62,786 nt of DNA from assembly GCA_002483445.1 (NCBI GenBank), contig DLHY01000168.1:1-62786 (forward strand), written 5' to 3'. The translations under genes were made by a program, and so were the position numbers. Positions 14,000 through 23,077 of the stretch are shown here, piece by piece (within the stretch, counting starts at the first letter, position 1; every line of letters begins with the position of its first letter). A model generated the notes under the pieces. That model did no database searches and had not been told where the DNA came from. It saw nothing but the letters and a program-made list of their open reading frames with translations. This DNA is from Blastocatellia bacterium UBA7656 (GTDB taxonomy: Bacteria; Acidobacteriota; Blastocatellia; UBA7656).

Positions 14000-16900
14000 T
14001 CAGATGCTCACGCAGGCGCTTTTTTCAAGCGAGGCTCTCAGTTCGTCCAGATTGATGGGTTTGCTGACATAATCATCGATTCCTTCTCCGAGGCAGGCTT
14101 TTTCATCTTCTTGTATTGCGGTCGCTATCATCGCGATGATACGCGGCCTTCTCCCTTCGGGAAACATCTGACGTATAAGACGCGTCACTTCCAGACCGTC
14201 TACCTCCGTTATATTCATATCCATCAACACAACATCGCATGGCTGACGGTTGAGCGCCTCGATCACTTCCGATCCATTGGCTGCCAACTCCGCACGGTAT
14301 CCCAGCTTATGCAGCATCTTCAAGGCGATCTTCTGATTGATAGAATTGCCTTCTGCCAGCAGGACTCTCACTGACAGGCCATTGTCCGGGTGGGCCGCTC
14401 CGCCTTCCGCTCTCGCCTTTGAAGTCTCTTTGAGTACTGCGTTGAACGCATTGTATAGCTGCGCGAGCTTGATCGGCTTGGTGAGGTATGCTGCAAACCC
14501 GTCCTGCCGTCCATTTTCGGCATTCTTCATCCTGTTTGCTGCAATCGAGGAAAGCAGCACCAGCGGCAACGCCTCGCCCTGCTTCAGCTTGCGAATTTCT
14601 GCGCCAAGCGATCTGCCGTCCATGTCCGGCATTCGATAGTCCAGTATCGCTATATCAAACCGGGGCAGGCTGCGCAGGCAATCGAGCGCCTCTGCCCCGG
14701 ATGACACGGCCACTGAGGTCATCCCCCAGGATTCGGTTTGCAGAGTAAGAATTTTCCTGTTAGTCGAATTGTCGGCGACGACTAAAACACGTTTGCCGTT
14801 GAACTGCGGACGGGGTTTATAGCCCGATTGGGCGGGCGCAGCTTCTGCCAAAACGGTGAAGTGGAAAGTGGAGCCAATTCCCTCCTGGCTTTCGGCCCAC
14901 ATCTTTCCGCCCATCATTTCAGCCAGCCGCTTGCTGATTGCAAGCCCCAGCCCCGTGCCTCCATAGCGCCGGGTTGTCGAGGCGTCTACCTGGCTGAATG
15001 ACTGAAACAGTCGATTCATCTTATCTTCTGGAATGCCAATCCCTGTATCGCTGACGGCGAATTCCAGTTTCACTCTATCCTGATCAACCTGACTTGAGGA
15101 GATGGTGGCAACAACTTCGCCTGCAGCGGTGAACTTGATGGCGTTTGAGAGCAGATTGACGAGAATCTGGCTGAGGCGGAAGGCGTCGCCGACTATCGTA
15201 TGAGGAACTTGATCGTCAAGCAGGTAAGCCATCTCTATCCCTTTTTCTGCCGCTTTGTGCGCTACGAGATCGAGAGCGTCCTCGATGCAGTTGCGAAGCG
15301 GGAAGGGTCGCCTTTCCAAATCCAGGTGGCCGGATTCGATCTTAGAGAAATCGAGAATATCGCCGATGATTGTAAGTAGAGAGTCGCCGCCAGTGCGAAT
15401 CGTTTCGATAGAGTCTCGCTGCTCAGGGGAGAGATGCGTGTCAAGCAGTATGCTGGCCATGCCGATGACTGCATTCAGCGGGGTTCGAAGTTCATGGCTC
15501 ATGTTGGCTAGAAACAGGCTTTTGGCGTGGGAGGCGGCTTCGGCTATTTCTTTCGATCCCTCTGCGAGGTCTCTGGCGCGTTCAGCCTCTTCCATGGACT
15601 TCTCCACCAGCAATTTGGACTGCCTCAACTCTTCGTTCTTCTGTTGCAGTTCGTCTGTGCGCTCTTGCAAGAGCGCCGTGCGCCTTGCCACCTGTGCCGC
15701 GAGATCGATTTCTCTTGCCTCTAACCGCCTGACCCTTAGACGGTAGCCGCCAAATCCCATCGCGGCTAGGGCAAGCGCGCACAGCCCATAAAACCAGTAG
15801 GTCTCGTAATACTTCGCCCTTAGATGGAGATTAAACGAAGCCCCGGTGTCGTTCCACACTCCACCTTCATTTCTGGCTATAACTCTGAACCTGTATCTCC
15901 CCGCCGGAATATTGGTGTAATAAGCGACCCGTCGCGCGCCGGCATCGACCCAGTCCTTGTCATATCCCTCCAGCCTGTATTTGAAAATGACATCTCCCGG
16001 TTCTACAAAACTGAGGCCGGTGAAATGGATTTCCAGGTCTTCGCGAGCAGGAAAGGATTCTGCCCTCGCTCGAAGGTCTACGGGCCTTTTATCAATCAGG
16101 ACTCGCTCGATATGGACAGGAGGAGGGAGATCATCTGTCCTGATCTTCTCAAGGTCGATGCGGACCACTCCCCTGATGGTCGGGAACCAAATATCACCGT
16201 CGCGGGTTTTCCACCCTGCGGGCTGACCTCCTCCGTTGCACTCGTTCGACGGCATACCGTCGCCTTCGTTATAGGATATGCAATTGATCGAGCGGAGCTT
16301 TCCTTCGGCGAAATCGTTCAATTCCGATTTGTCGGCCCGGAAGATGCCCTTGTTGCCGGTCATCCACAGATATCCGCGATCATCTTCCAGTATTCGCGAT
16401 ACTATATTGTCAAATAATCCAACATCAGTGCCGTAGTGAGTGAACTTCCCATCTTTGAATCTGTGGAGCCCCCCGCCATAGGTGCCGATCCAGAGTACAT
16501 TGTCCGAGTCTTCATAAATTTCGCGCACGAAATTATGCGCAAGCCCATTGTCAGTCGTGTAATTCGTAAATACCCCGTCTTTGAAACGGCTCATCCCGCC
16601 CACTGTTCCGATCCACAGCGCGCCCTCGTGGTCTTGGGTGATAAACCGCACGTCCTTATGCACCAGCCCGCTTTCAGGTCTGTAGACTGTGATTTTTCCA
16701 TCGCGAATGCGGTTCAGTCCGTTGGTGGTGCCGGCCCATAACGTCCCTCCGCGATCACGGTAAATCGATAGTACCGTGTCGCTTGCAAGCCCATCCTTCA
16801 TCGTATAGCTGGTGAATTTTTCATCCCTGCGGTGGATCAGCCCGTTGCCCCAGGTGCCTATCCAAAGGCTGCCATCCGGGTCGGGAAAAAGCGACCACAC

Positions 16901-18052
16901 ACATCCAAGGTGCTGGCCGTAGGCAGTTATTTTCCCATCCCTGAGTCTGACCAGTCCTTTACATGTGGCGCCGATCCAGATATTGCCTTTTTGATCTTCG
17001 GTTATCGGCACTACTATGTCGCCGGGCATACCTTGCGTCATGCCATAGGTGAACATCTTTTTCTCTTTGATTCGACACAGCCCTCCAGATTCTGTGCCAA
17101 CCCATATATTGCCTTCTCTATCCGAGATAATGCTCCTCACATCATTGCGAGGCAGGCCGTCTGCGCTGGTATAGAAAGTGTAGACTCCGTCTCTGAACCG
17201 TGCTATGCCGTTGTTCTGTATGCCAAGCCAGAGGTTCCCTGACCGGTCTTCAGCGATGCAATTGACGAGGTTAGTCGAGCGCCGATTAACTATCGGGTAG
17301 CCGACGAACTTTCCATTTTCAAGTCGAGCAAGCCCCTTGTTGGTCCCAACCCAGAGATCGCCTTCCCGGGTCTCATACAAGGAGCAAATATAATTGCTGG
17401 GCAGCCCGTCTTTCGCGGTGTATTTGACCGGTTTTTCGCCATATCGAAACAGGCCGTCGCAGGTCCCAACCCACAGGCTCTTCCCCTTATGATGAAAGGC
17501 CATCGTTTTGAAACACGTTGCCATTTCGCCGTTCATTTCATAGGCGGTAAATTGGCCCGATTTCATTCGAACGAGCGACGATTCCACTCGCAACCAAATT
17601 TCGCCTTCCTTGCCCTCACAAATCGGGCCTGGATCATCGCTGGACAGTCCGTTTTTTTTGCCGTATCCGGTAAATTTTCCTTCCCTGTACCGAACCAGTC
17701 CTCCATTCTCGACGCTTATCCAGAGAGTTCCTTCGCGATCTTCAATGAGCGATTGGATTCGGCTGCTTTTTAATGCGGGAGTATTTTCACTGTCATAGAC
17801 AGTGAATTTGACGCCGTCAAAGCGGACCAACCCTCCATTTGTCGCCATCCATAAATACCCATCCCCGGACTGACATATCTGGAGAACAGAGTTTTGCGGG
17901 AGGCCGTCTTTTGATTCCCATGTATTAAATATGTATGGCCGAGAACTCTTCTTCGGCTCATGTGCAAAGATGATTTCTCCCGACAGCGAAGCGGCGAGCA
18001 GCGCCAACACTGCAAGCCGGACAGGGATTCGCATCTTGAGCCAACAGGTCAT
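14000..18052 (-). CDS. Hybrid histidine kinase with two-component beta-propeller sensor and two receiver domains
   Basis: A 1350-residue membrane sensor. A signal peptide is followed by about 600 residues of repeated GxLWIGTxxGLxR/DGKFTxY units, which form the periplasmic Reg_prop beta-propellers. A Y_Y_Y domain follows near 690-755 and a transmembrane helix near 760-780 (YWFYGLCALALAAMGFGGY). Next come a coiled coil, a HisKA domain (ANMSHELRTP, phospho-His853) and a HATPase with N-box Asn970, DTGIGIP and GGTGLGLAI. The last parts are two receivers, with Asp1138 in LDYRMPDMDG and Asp1278 in LMDMNITEVDG. Such sensors often detect polysaccharide fragments. There is no DNA-binding output domain, so a separate partner is expected. 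ATG 18034 is an alternative start. Confidence 0.93.
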   Translation of the reverse strand: MTCWLKMRIPVRLAVLALLAASLSGEIIFAHEPKKSSRPYIFNTWESKDGLPQNSVLQICQSGDGYLWMATNGGLVRFDGVKFTVYDSENTPALKSSRIQSLIEDREGTLWISVENGGLVRYREGKFTGYGKKNGLSSDDPGPICEGKEGEIWLRVESSLVRMKSGQFTAYEMNGEMATCFKTMAFHHKGKSLWVGTCDGLFRYGEKPVKYTAKDGLPSNYICSLYETREGDLWVGTNKGLARLENGKFVGYPIVNRRSTNLVNCIAEDRSGNLWLGIQNNGIARFRDGVYTFYTSADGLPRNDVRSIISDREGNIWVGTESGGLCRIKEKKMFTYGMTQGMPGDIVVPITEDQKGNIWIGATCKGLVRLRDGKITAYGQHLGCVWSLFPDPDGSLWIGTWGNGLIHRRDEKFTSYTMKDGLASDTVLSIYRDRGGTLWAGTTNGLNRIRDGKITVYRPESGLVHKDVRFITQDHEGALWIGTVGGMSRFKDGVFTNYTTDNGLAHNFVREIYEDSDNVLWIGTYGGGLHRFKDGKFTHYGTDVGLFDNIVSRILEDDRGYLWMTGNKGIFRADKSELNDFAEGKLRSINCISYNEGDGMPSNECNGGGQPAGWKTRDGDIWFPTIRGVVRIDLEKIRTDDLPPPVHIERVLIDKRPVDLRARAESFPAREDLEIHFTGLSFVEPGDVIFKYRLEGYDKDWVDAGARRVAYYTNIPAGRYRFRVIARNEGGVWNDTGASFNLHLRAKYYETYWFYGLCALALAAMGFGGYRLRVRRLEAREIDLAAQVARRTALLQERTDELQQKNEELRQSKLLVEKSMEEAERARDLAEGSKEIAEAASHAKSLFLANMSHELRTPLNAVIGMASILLDTHLSPEQRDSIETIRTGGDSLLTIIGDILDFSKIESGHLDLERRPFPLRNCIEDALDLVAHKAAEKGIEMAYLLDDQVPHTIVGDAFRLSQILVNLLSNAIKFTAAGEVVATISSSQVDQDRVKLEFAVSDTGIGIPEDKMNRLFQSFSQVDASTTRRYGGTGLGLAISKRLAEMMGGKMWAESQEGIGSTFHFTVLAEAAPAQSGYKPRPQFNGKRVLVVADNSTNRKILTLQTESWGMTSVAVSSGAEALDCLRSLPRFDIAILDYRMPDMDGRSLGAEIRKLKQGEALPLVLLSSIAANRMKNAENGRQDGFAAYLTKPIKLAQLYNAFNAVLKETSKARAEGGAAHPDNGLSVRVLLAEGNSINQKIALKMLHKLGYRAELAANGSEVIEALNRQPCDVVLMDMNITEVDGLEVTRLIRQMFPEGRRPRIIAMIATAIQEDEKACLGEGIDDYVSKPINLDELRASLEKSACVSI

Positions 18053-18314
18053 CCGTCCCAGTCAGGCAATATATATGCCAGATAATCCGGCCTGAAAGTC
18101 TGTGCCAAAGCATTACTACAAGCTTTCCTGGAAAAGTCTTATTACACGCTCCTGATGAACTTCAGCCTGTCCCGGAATGCTACAGCGAGGTCTACAATCT
18201 CTGCGCCAAATCTCCACAATAGGTTTTGAGTCTGGGTCTCAACCTTTTTGTACTTGAAAGTCGGCTTGCGAACCGGGCTGGCAAATCCACTCTCGGTTGG
18301 AGATTATATTGACG
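18053..18314. other. Gene-free region between the hybrid kinase and rsmD
   Basis: The 262 bases between the divergent kinase and rsmD have no supported gene. A near-palindrome GGCAATATATATGCC (18066-18080) lies just upstream of the kinase start and could be an operator. Nothing else is recognised. Confidence 0.4.
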
Positions 18315-18896
18315 TTGAGGGTGATAGCCGGAAAATACAAAGGCAGGAGGCTGCGCACGCCTTCGGGCCTCGATGTCAGGCCGACTTCTGACCGGCTGCG
18401 CGAAACTCTCTTCAACATCATCTCGCCTCGCATCGAAGGGAGCCGCTTTCTGGACGTATGCGCCGGATCGGGCGCAGTCGGCATAGAAGCCTTGAGCCGG
18501 GGCGCTGAGAGAGCGACTTTCATAGAAGTATCGCGACGCGCGTCGAGCGCGCTGGAACAAAACCTCCACTCTCTCGGCATCAGTGATGAAGCGGAGATCA
18601 TCAACCGCGATGCGGAAGCAGCTTTGAAAAAACTCGCCTCGCTCGATCAAGGTTTCGATATAGTCTTCTTCGATCCGCCCTACGCATCCGCGCTCTATTC
18701 AAAAGTGATGGCGATGCTGGCATCTCTCGATCTGATGGCACGGGATGGATTGCTCATCGTAGAGCATCGCGCGAAGATCGTGATTGAAGACTGCGGCGAG
18801 TTGAAAGTCTGCCGAAAGGTGAAGCAGGGCGAATCGGCTCTTTCGTTTTTTCGCCGGATCGATCCATCGCAAAGTCCCGACGCTGGCGAGCAGTAA
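18315..18896 (+). CDS. rsmD: 16S rRNA (guanine(966)-N(2))-methyltransferase RsmD
   Basis: Methylates G966 of 16S rRNA using SAM. The start at TTG 18315 gives the typical MRVIAGKYKGRRLRTPSGLD beginning, although TTGs at 18297 and 18309 are also in frame. Motifs are RPTSDRLRETLFNII, the SAM-binding FLDVCAGSGAVGIEALSRGA, and the catalytic DPPYAS. About 193 residues is the usual length. coaD follows downstream on the same strand, a common pairing (rsmD-coaD) in bacteria, here separated by about 196 bases with repeats. Confidence 0.93.
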   Translation: MRVIAGKYKGRRLRTPSGLDVRPTSDRLRETLFNIISPRIEGSRFLDVCAGSGAVGIEALSRGAERATFIEVSRRASSALEQNLHSLGISDEAEIINRDAEAALKKLASLDQGFDIVFFDPPYASALYSKVMAMLASLDLMARDGLLIVEHRAKIVIEDCGELKVCRKVKQGESALSFFRRIDPSQSPDAGEQ

Positions 18897-18951
18897 CGGC
18901 GATATGCTAGTATCGCTCGACTTCATTAGGGCAGAAACTTTTAACGAGTCT

Positions 18952-19074
18952 TTCAGGTTGCGCAATCTGACAGATTACGCGCTCTGAAAGAACGAAAAGT
19001 CGGGAGGCACGAGTCGATTTCAGAATGCGCGCATACATTCTGACTCCAGACTCCAGACTCTCGACCCCAGACTT
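18952..19074. repeat. Hairpin plus heptamer tandem repeat upstream of coaD
   Basis: 18952-18990 contains a hairpin of the GCGCAATCTGACAGATT type framed by TTTCAG and CTGAAA. It is a partial copy of the bipartite unit found at 41875-41948 and 53188-53263. 19042-19074 is an imperfect heptamer array (GACTCCA, GACTCCA, GACTCTC, GACCCCA). Both lie just upstream of the coaD ribosome site. Confidence 0.65.
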
Positions 19075-19092
19075 TTCGAAGGAGAATTCGTC

Positions 19093-19569
19093 GTGGGTCG
19101 CCGAGCTATTTATCCTGGTTCCTTCGATCCAATCACAAACGGACATCTCGACATCATCGAGCGATCTTCAAAGCTCTTCGATGAAGTCATCGTCTCCGTG
19201 TTGTTGAACATCGATAAGCATCCGATGTTCACAACAGACGAGCGCATCGAAATGATCCGCGAGGTCACGCCCTGGGCCAATGTCCGGGTGGACACATTTC
19301 ACGGACTGCTCGTTCATTACGCCATCGAACGTCAGGCGCAGGTCATCGTTCGCGGCATCCGCGCTATTTCAGATTATGAGTACGAACTTCAGATGGCGCT
19401 GATGAATCGAAGGATGGAGCCTCAGGTCGAGACCGTTTTCCTGATGGCCGCAGAAGAATATTCCTACCTGAGTTCCCGCCTGATCAAAGAGATATTCAAA
19501 CTTGGCGGGCCCATCAGCGGGCTTGTCCCCGAACTGGTTGAAAACCGAATGCGCGAGAAACAGCCATGA
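19093..19569 (+). CDS. coaD: Phosphopantetheine adenylyltransferase
   Basis: Transfers AMP from ATP to 4'-phosphopantetheine in coenzyme A synthesis. The gene starts with GTG after GAAGGAGAA and encodes 158 residues, the normal length. Motifs are AIYPGSFDPITNGHLDII (with the nucleotidyltransferase T/HxGH), VIVRGIRAISDYEYE and the C-terminal YSYLSSRLIKEIFKLGG (the ISSTxVRE-like ATP site). The stop overlaps the aminotransferase start by four bases (ATGA), indicating translational coupling. Confidence 0.95.
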   Translation: MGRRAIYPGSFDPITNGHLDIIERSSKLFDEVIVSVLLNIDKHPMFTTDERIEMIREVTPWANVRVDTFHGLLVHYAIERQAQVIVRGIRAISDYEYELQMALMNRRMEPQVETVFLMAAEEYSYLSSRLIKEIFKLGGPISGLVPELVENRMREKQP

Positions 19570-20753
19570 CTTACAAGGAATCCGAATATGTCGCGGAGAT
19601 GGAAGTCTCTTCGACGCTCGCCGTTTTGATGGAAGCCGAACGCCTTCGCGCGGAAGGCAAAGACGTGATCGATTTCGGAGCGGGCGAGCCTGACTTCACT
19701 ACCCCGGAAAATATCAAGGACGCCGCCAAGCGCGCGCTCGATGAAAACTTCACCCGCTACACTCCTGCCGCCGGAATCCCCGCGCTCAAACTTGCGATCA
19801 TCGAGATGATGAAACGCGATTTCAGCGCAGAGTATGAGCCTTCGGAAGTGACCGCGACAGTAGGAGGCAAGCAGGCGATCTTCAACGCTATGGCTTCGGT
19901 CGTAAACGCGGGCGACGATGTTTTGATCCCTTCGCCTTACTGGGTGACCTTTCCTGAAATAGTCCGCTTCCTTCGCGCCCGTCCCGTTTTTATCGAGACC
20001 GAATCGAAGGGTTTTCTGCTCACTGCCGATATGGTGCGCGAACGGGTCACTCCGCGAACGCGGTTGTTGATAATCAATTCTCCAAATAATCCGAGCGGGC
20101 GCATAATCCCGCCCGATGAGTTTCGCAAGATAGTCGAGGTGGCTGAAGAAAAGGATTTCCAGGTCATAAGCGACGAATGCTATCTCTACTTCGCTTATCC
20201 GCCCGCCAAACCTTTCACCGCCGGTCAGTTGCCCGCCGAACTGAGAAACCGCGTGATGGTGTGCGGATCATTTTCGAAATCGCACGCGATGACCGGCTGG
20301 CGCATAGGATTCGCGCTCGGACGAAAAGAGTGGATTCAATCGATGCTCAAGATACTGAGTCACAGCACGTCGAACGTCAACTCGATAACTCAGAAAGCGG
20401 CCATCGAAGCTGCCATAGGGCCGCAGGAACCAAGAGCCGCGATGTTGGCTGAGTATAAAAAAAGGCGAGACTGGCTCGTTCCTGCGCTCAACCAGATCGA
20501 AGGCATCAGATGTCATACGCCTGAAGGAGCTTTTTATGTGCTGGCAGACGTGAAGGGATTGCTGGGCGGAGGCTTGAGCGATTCTTCTGATTTCGCGCGA
20601 TATCTCCTTGAGCGGGCCTACGTAGTTGTAACTCCGGGCGCGGCCTTCGGCGCGGAAGGGCATATAAGGATTTCGTATGCCAACTCACTTGAGGCGATCC
20701 GTCGAGGGGTCGAAAGGATAGCAGACCTCTCCCGCAGCCTCCGCGAGCGTTGA
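19566..20753 (+). CDS. PLP-dependent aminotransferase, class I (aspartate aminotransferase-like)
   Basis: A 395-residue fold-type I aminotransferase. Visible features are FGAGEPDFTTPENI at the N-terminus, NSPNNPSGRI (Asn contacting PLP), SDECYLYFAY, and SFSKSHAMTGWRIGFALG with the Schiff-base Lys. The C-terminal RISYANS holds the carboxylate-binding Arg. This motif set fits the Ib-gamma aspartate aminotransferase subgroup, so aspartate/2-oxoglutarate is the likely pair, although prephenate or other substrates are possible. It is coupled to coaD by a four-base overlap. Confidence 0.9.
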   Translation: MTYKESEYVAEMEVSSTLAVLMEAERLRAEGKDVIDFGAGEPDFTTPENIKDAAKRALDENFTRYTPAAGIPALKLAIIEMMKRDFSAEYEPSEVTATVGGKQAIFNAMASVVNAGDDVLIPSPYWVTFPEIVRFLRARPVFIETESKGFLLTADMVRERVTPRTRLLIINSPNNPSGRIIPPDEFRKIVEVAEEKDFQVISDECYLYFAYPPAKPFTAGQLPAELRNRVMVCGSFSKSHAMTGWRIGFALGRKEWIQSMLKILSHSTSNVNSITQKAAIEAAIGPQEPRAAMLAEYKKRRDWLVPALNQIEGIRCHTPEGAFYVLADVKGLLGGGLSDSSDFARYLLERAYVVVTPGAAFGAEGHIRISYANSLEAIRRGVERIADLSRSLRER

Positions 20754-20812
20754 GCCTGTTTGAGCAATCACGGGGCAAACAGGCGATTTCACTCCGAGCA
20801 AAACAGAGGCGC

Positions 20813-21025
20813 TCAGAATTTGGTTATGCTGATGTCCTGGTCGCCCTCCTGCCTGAAACGAATGAAGAAGAAGACAGCGAAGCAGACGAGCGCGATGACG
20901 AAGAAAACTCCCGCGTAGGCAAGATAATGCTTGCCTTCTTCCGGCGGCGATTTGTAAAACTGGTTGAAGAACCACAGAGCCGGGCCCAGGGCAATCAGTC
21001 CTACTACCCATAGCAGGTGTTTCAT
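20813..21025 (-). CDS. 70-residue two-helix membrane protein
   Basis: A small membrane protein starting at ATG 21025 with a strong TAAGGAGGGAG site. Two hydrophobic helices (LLWVVGLIALGPALWFF and YLAYAGVFFVIALVCFAVFF) are joined by NQFYKSPPEEGKH and followed by the cytoplasmic tail IRFRQEGDQDISITKF. No family is recognised. A promoter with consensus -35 and -10 hexamers lies upstream. Confidence 0.75.
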   Translation of the reverse strand: MKHLLWVVGLIALGPALWFFNQFYKSPPEEGKHYLAYAGVFFVIALVCFAVFFFIRFRQEGDQDISITKF

Positions 21026-21112
21026 AACTCCCTCCTTAGGTTGGTAAGAAAAAGAACGTCAAACTAAATCGGTACAGATGCCAGTGCTGACTTGTTGCTT
21101 CCTTCGGCTGGA

Positions 21113-21139
21113 ATTATACACCAAAATCGAATTTGTCAA
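21113..21139 (-). promoter_or_regulatory. Sigma-70-type promoter for the 70-residue membrane protein
   Basis: On the minus strand, TTGACA (21139-21134) and TATAAT (21118-21113) are both perfect consensus hexamers, separated by 15 bases. That is slightly shorter than the ideal 17. It lies between the GT9 gene end and the small membrane gene, so it would give a 5' leader of about 80 bases. Confidence 0.55.
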
Positions 21140-21149
21140 AGCCCGTTCC

Positions 21150-22148
21150 TCACCGCTCGAACAACACGCTTGAGCGATTCGATTGAAGCATCTCGCAGGC
21201 CGCCTCATAAACTTCATCGACCGTGATCCTCGTCCGCGACGCCCCCTCGATGATGCGATGCGTAGTCGCCTGAGAACGGGAACCCGACTCGGCCACTTCC
21301 AGCACAGGTGTCGCCATCTCGGATGCAGCGCCCGCCACGCCGCGGTCATCCGTGACAAGCAGGCTGGCGCGGGCTATGGCGGCGAAGAAATCTTTTCCCT
21401 GCGGCGAGGGTAGGCGAATCGCGCCGCGCGGAAGAAAGGCGTTAATCGAATCCGTAAACAATCTAGTGTGAGGCTCGTCCATCGCTACGACCCGCGCTCC
21501 CGGCATCAGAGAAAGGCGGACGGCGAGATCGCCCATTCTTTCAATCGGCCATCGGCGATGAGAGTCGCCCATCTCCGAATGCAGTATGACTATCGGCTCG
21601 CCGCCCCGCGAACCTTTGCGCGCAAGCAATTGCTCGAAGCGCGCGTGATCCTCCTCGGACAACTCCATGCCGACGCTCTCATCGCCGAGTTTGATTCCGA
21701 GCCGCGAGAGCATACCGGCGTATTCTTTTCCTGTTTGTCTGGCCGTGCGGCCAAAAAGAGAGTCAATAAATGATGGGCCTGCGGCGGACGCGATAACGCG
21801 GGCATTGAGGAAAACGCGGGCCAGCAATTGCGTTTCCGCGCCGGGAGAAAAATCCATAACCAGATCGAAGTCGGCGCGGCGAGAGCGGCGCGCGAGTTTT
21901 ATGAATCGGCTGAACTTGCTCAAGGCTCCGCCTTTCGAAGCTGGTATTACTCCGAGATCAATCGCCTCATCAACCATCTCGGTTGAAGAAAGAAGATCCA
22001 TGATGCCTCGCGTCACAGCCGCCGTGATGCGAGTCTTTGGAAAAGCATGTCGCAGGGCGCGCAGCGCGGGCAGAAGAGCCAGCGAACGCCCGAATGAAGC
22101 GGCGTTGATTGCCAGTATCGAACGCGGATGTTCAGCCATCACCGGCAT
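21150..22148 (-). CDS. Glycosyltransferase family 9 (heptosyltransferase-like)
   Basis: A 332-residue GT-B protein. The N-terminal half reads SILAINAASFGRSLALLPAL, RALRHAFPKTRITAAVTRGI; the C-terminal half has VILHSEMGDSHRRWPIERMG, a form of the GT9 sugar-nucleotide pocket, then LLVTDDRGVAGAASEMATPVL where GT9 enzymes have SD.GP.H.A. The usual GP.H is replaced here by RGVAG. The protein probably adds heptose or a related sugar to lipopolysaccharide core, acting on the cytoplasmic face. Substrate identity is uncertain. Confidence 0.75.
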   Translation of the reverse strand: MPVMAEHPRSILAINAASFGRSLALLPALRALRHAFPKTRITAAVTRGIMDLLSSTEMVDEAIDLGVIPASKGGALSKFSRFIKLARRSRRADFDLVMDFSPGAETQLLARVFLNARVIASAAGPSFIDSLFGRTARQTGKEYAGMLSRLGIKLGDESVGMELSEEDHARFEQLLARKGSRGGEPIVILHSEMGDSHRRWPIERMGDLAVRLSLMPGARVVAMDEPHTRLFTDSINAFLPRGAIRLPSPQGKDFFAAIARASLLVTDDRGVAGAASEMATPVLEVAESGSRSQATTHRIIEGASRTRITVDEVYEAACEMLQSNRSSVLFER

Positions 22149-22198
22149 TATACAGATTGCGATTGCACTGCGTCAGGCCAGTTGAAGCAGGCGTATTG

Positions 22199-22291
22199 CC
22201 TGGGGGCGCACGCTTCCAGCGTGCAAGGCTTCAGGCTTCGCTCAATGCTTGATATGCGTGAGACCAGCAGGCAGGATGCCTGCGCTCCCAG
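22199..22291. repeat. Inverted repeat of the TGGGnGCGCA-GCnTCCnGC type
   Basis: Arms at 22199-22224 (CCTGGGGGCGCACGCTTCC...) and 22269-22291 (...GGATGCCTGCGCTCCCAG) are complementary variants of one short element. They lie between the GT9 gene and the HAD hydrolase. The two half-units differ mainly in the GCGTGC versus GCCTGC core. Confidence 0.65.
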
Positions 22292-22333
22292 GACTTTGAA
22301 ACAGTCAGGCGAGTTGAAGGCCAGTCGTTGCGC

Positions 22334-23077
22334 TCATACATCGGACAAAAGTTTCATCACCGCGCCCGTATCGCTGAGGTCTTCAAGCACCGCATCGGGC
22401 CGAAACTCTGCCAGATTATCGACGCTATGCGGCCCGGAAGCGACCGCCACCACGCGAGCGCCGAAATGCCGTGCGCAGCTTATATCGCGCGGCGTGTCTC
22501 CGACGATGATGAATTGATCGGGGCTGAGATTTCGCTCAAGCAGATTGCTTATCCTCTCGGCGGCAATCGCAGGCAGATGATCGCGATCTTCGGCGTCGCT
22601 GCCATAAGCTCCCCGCACATTGAAATAATTTCCTATGCCCGCGACCCGCAGCTTTGCGAAAGCGAGGCGTTCGACATTTCCCGTCAAAAGACTTGTGACG
22701 AACTCGCCGTCATCGATGAGCGTGTCGAGCAGTTCGCGCACGCCGGGACACAATCGGAAAACTTCGCCGGTCGAAGCCAGATGATCGAGCATCTCGACCA
22801 TAGCTTTTTCAACCACAGGCAGCCGTTCGCGAATGACGCTTAGGCTCACGCCCGCAGGTTCGAGGGCTTCGCGATAAATCGCAAGATCGGTTTTACCGGC
22901 AAAATCGACTTCGCCGATGCGCCCGTAAGTGCCGAAGATATCGATGAGCATCTGGCGAATAAATCCGCGATACTCGCTCCTTCGCACCGCCTTGATCAGC
23001 GTGCCATCGATATCGAAGAGGATGACTCGCGATTTATGATTCGAATGTCCGATGCTCACGGTTGCTCGCTTTCTCAA
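22334..23077 (-). CDS. HAD superfamily phosphatase (phosphoglycolate phosphatase-like)
   Basis: A 247-residue haloacid-dehalogenase fold hydrolase. Motif I is ILFDIDGTLIKAV (nucleophile Asp), motif II LLTGN, and motif IV IIVGDTPRDISCARHFGARV with the metal-binding Asp. A helical cap lies between them. The family dephosphorylates small phosphorylated metabolites such as 2-phosphoglycolate. The TTG start at 23077 lies directly after the ychF stop; GTG 23059 is an alternative. The two genes are probably co-transcribed. Confidence 0.85.
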   Translation of the reverse strand: MRKRATVSIGHSNHKSRVILFDIDGTLIKAVRRSEYRGFIRQMLIDIFGTYGRIGEVDFAGKTDLAIYREALEPAGVSLSVIRERLPVVEKAMVEMLDHLASTGEVFRLCPGVRELLDTLIDDGEFVTSLLTGNVERLAFAKLRVAGIGNYFNVRGAYGSDAEDRDHLPAIAAERISNLLERNLSPDQFIIVGDTPRDISCARHFGARVVAVASGPHSVDNLAEFRPDAVLEDLSDTGAVMKLLSDV

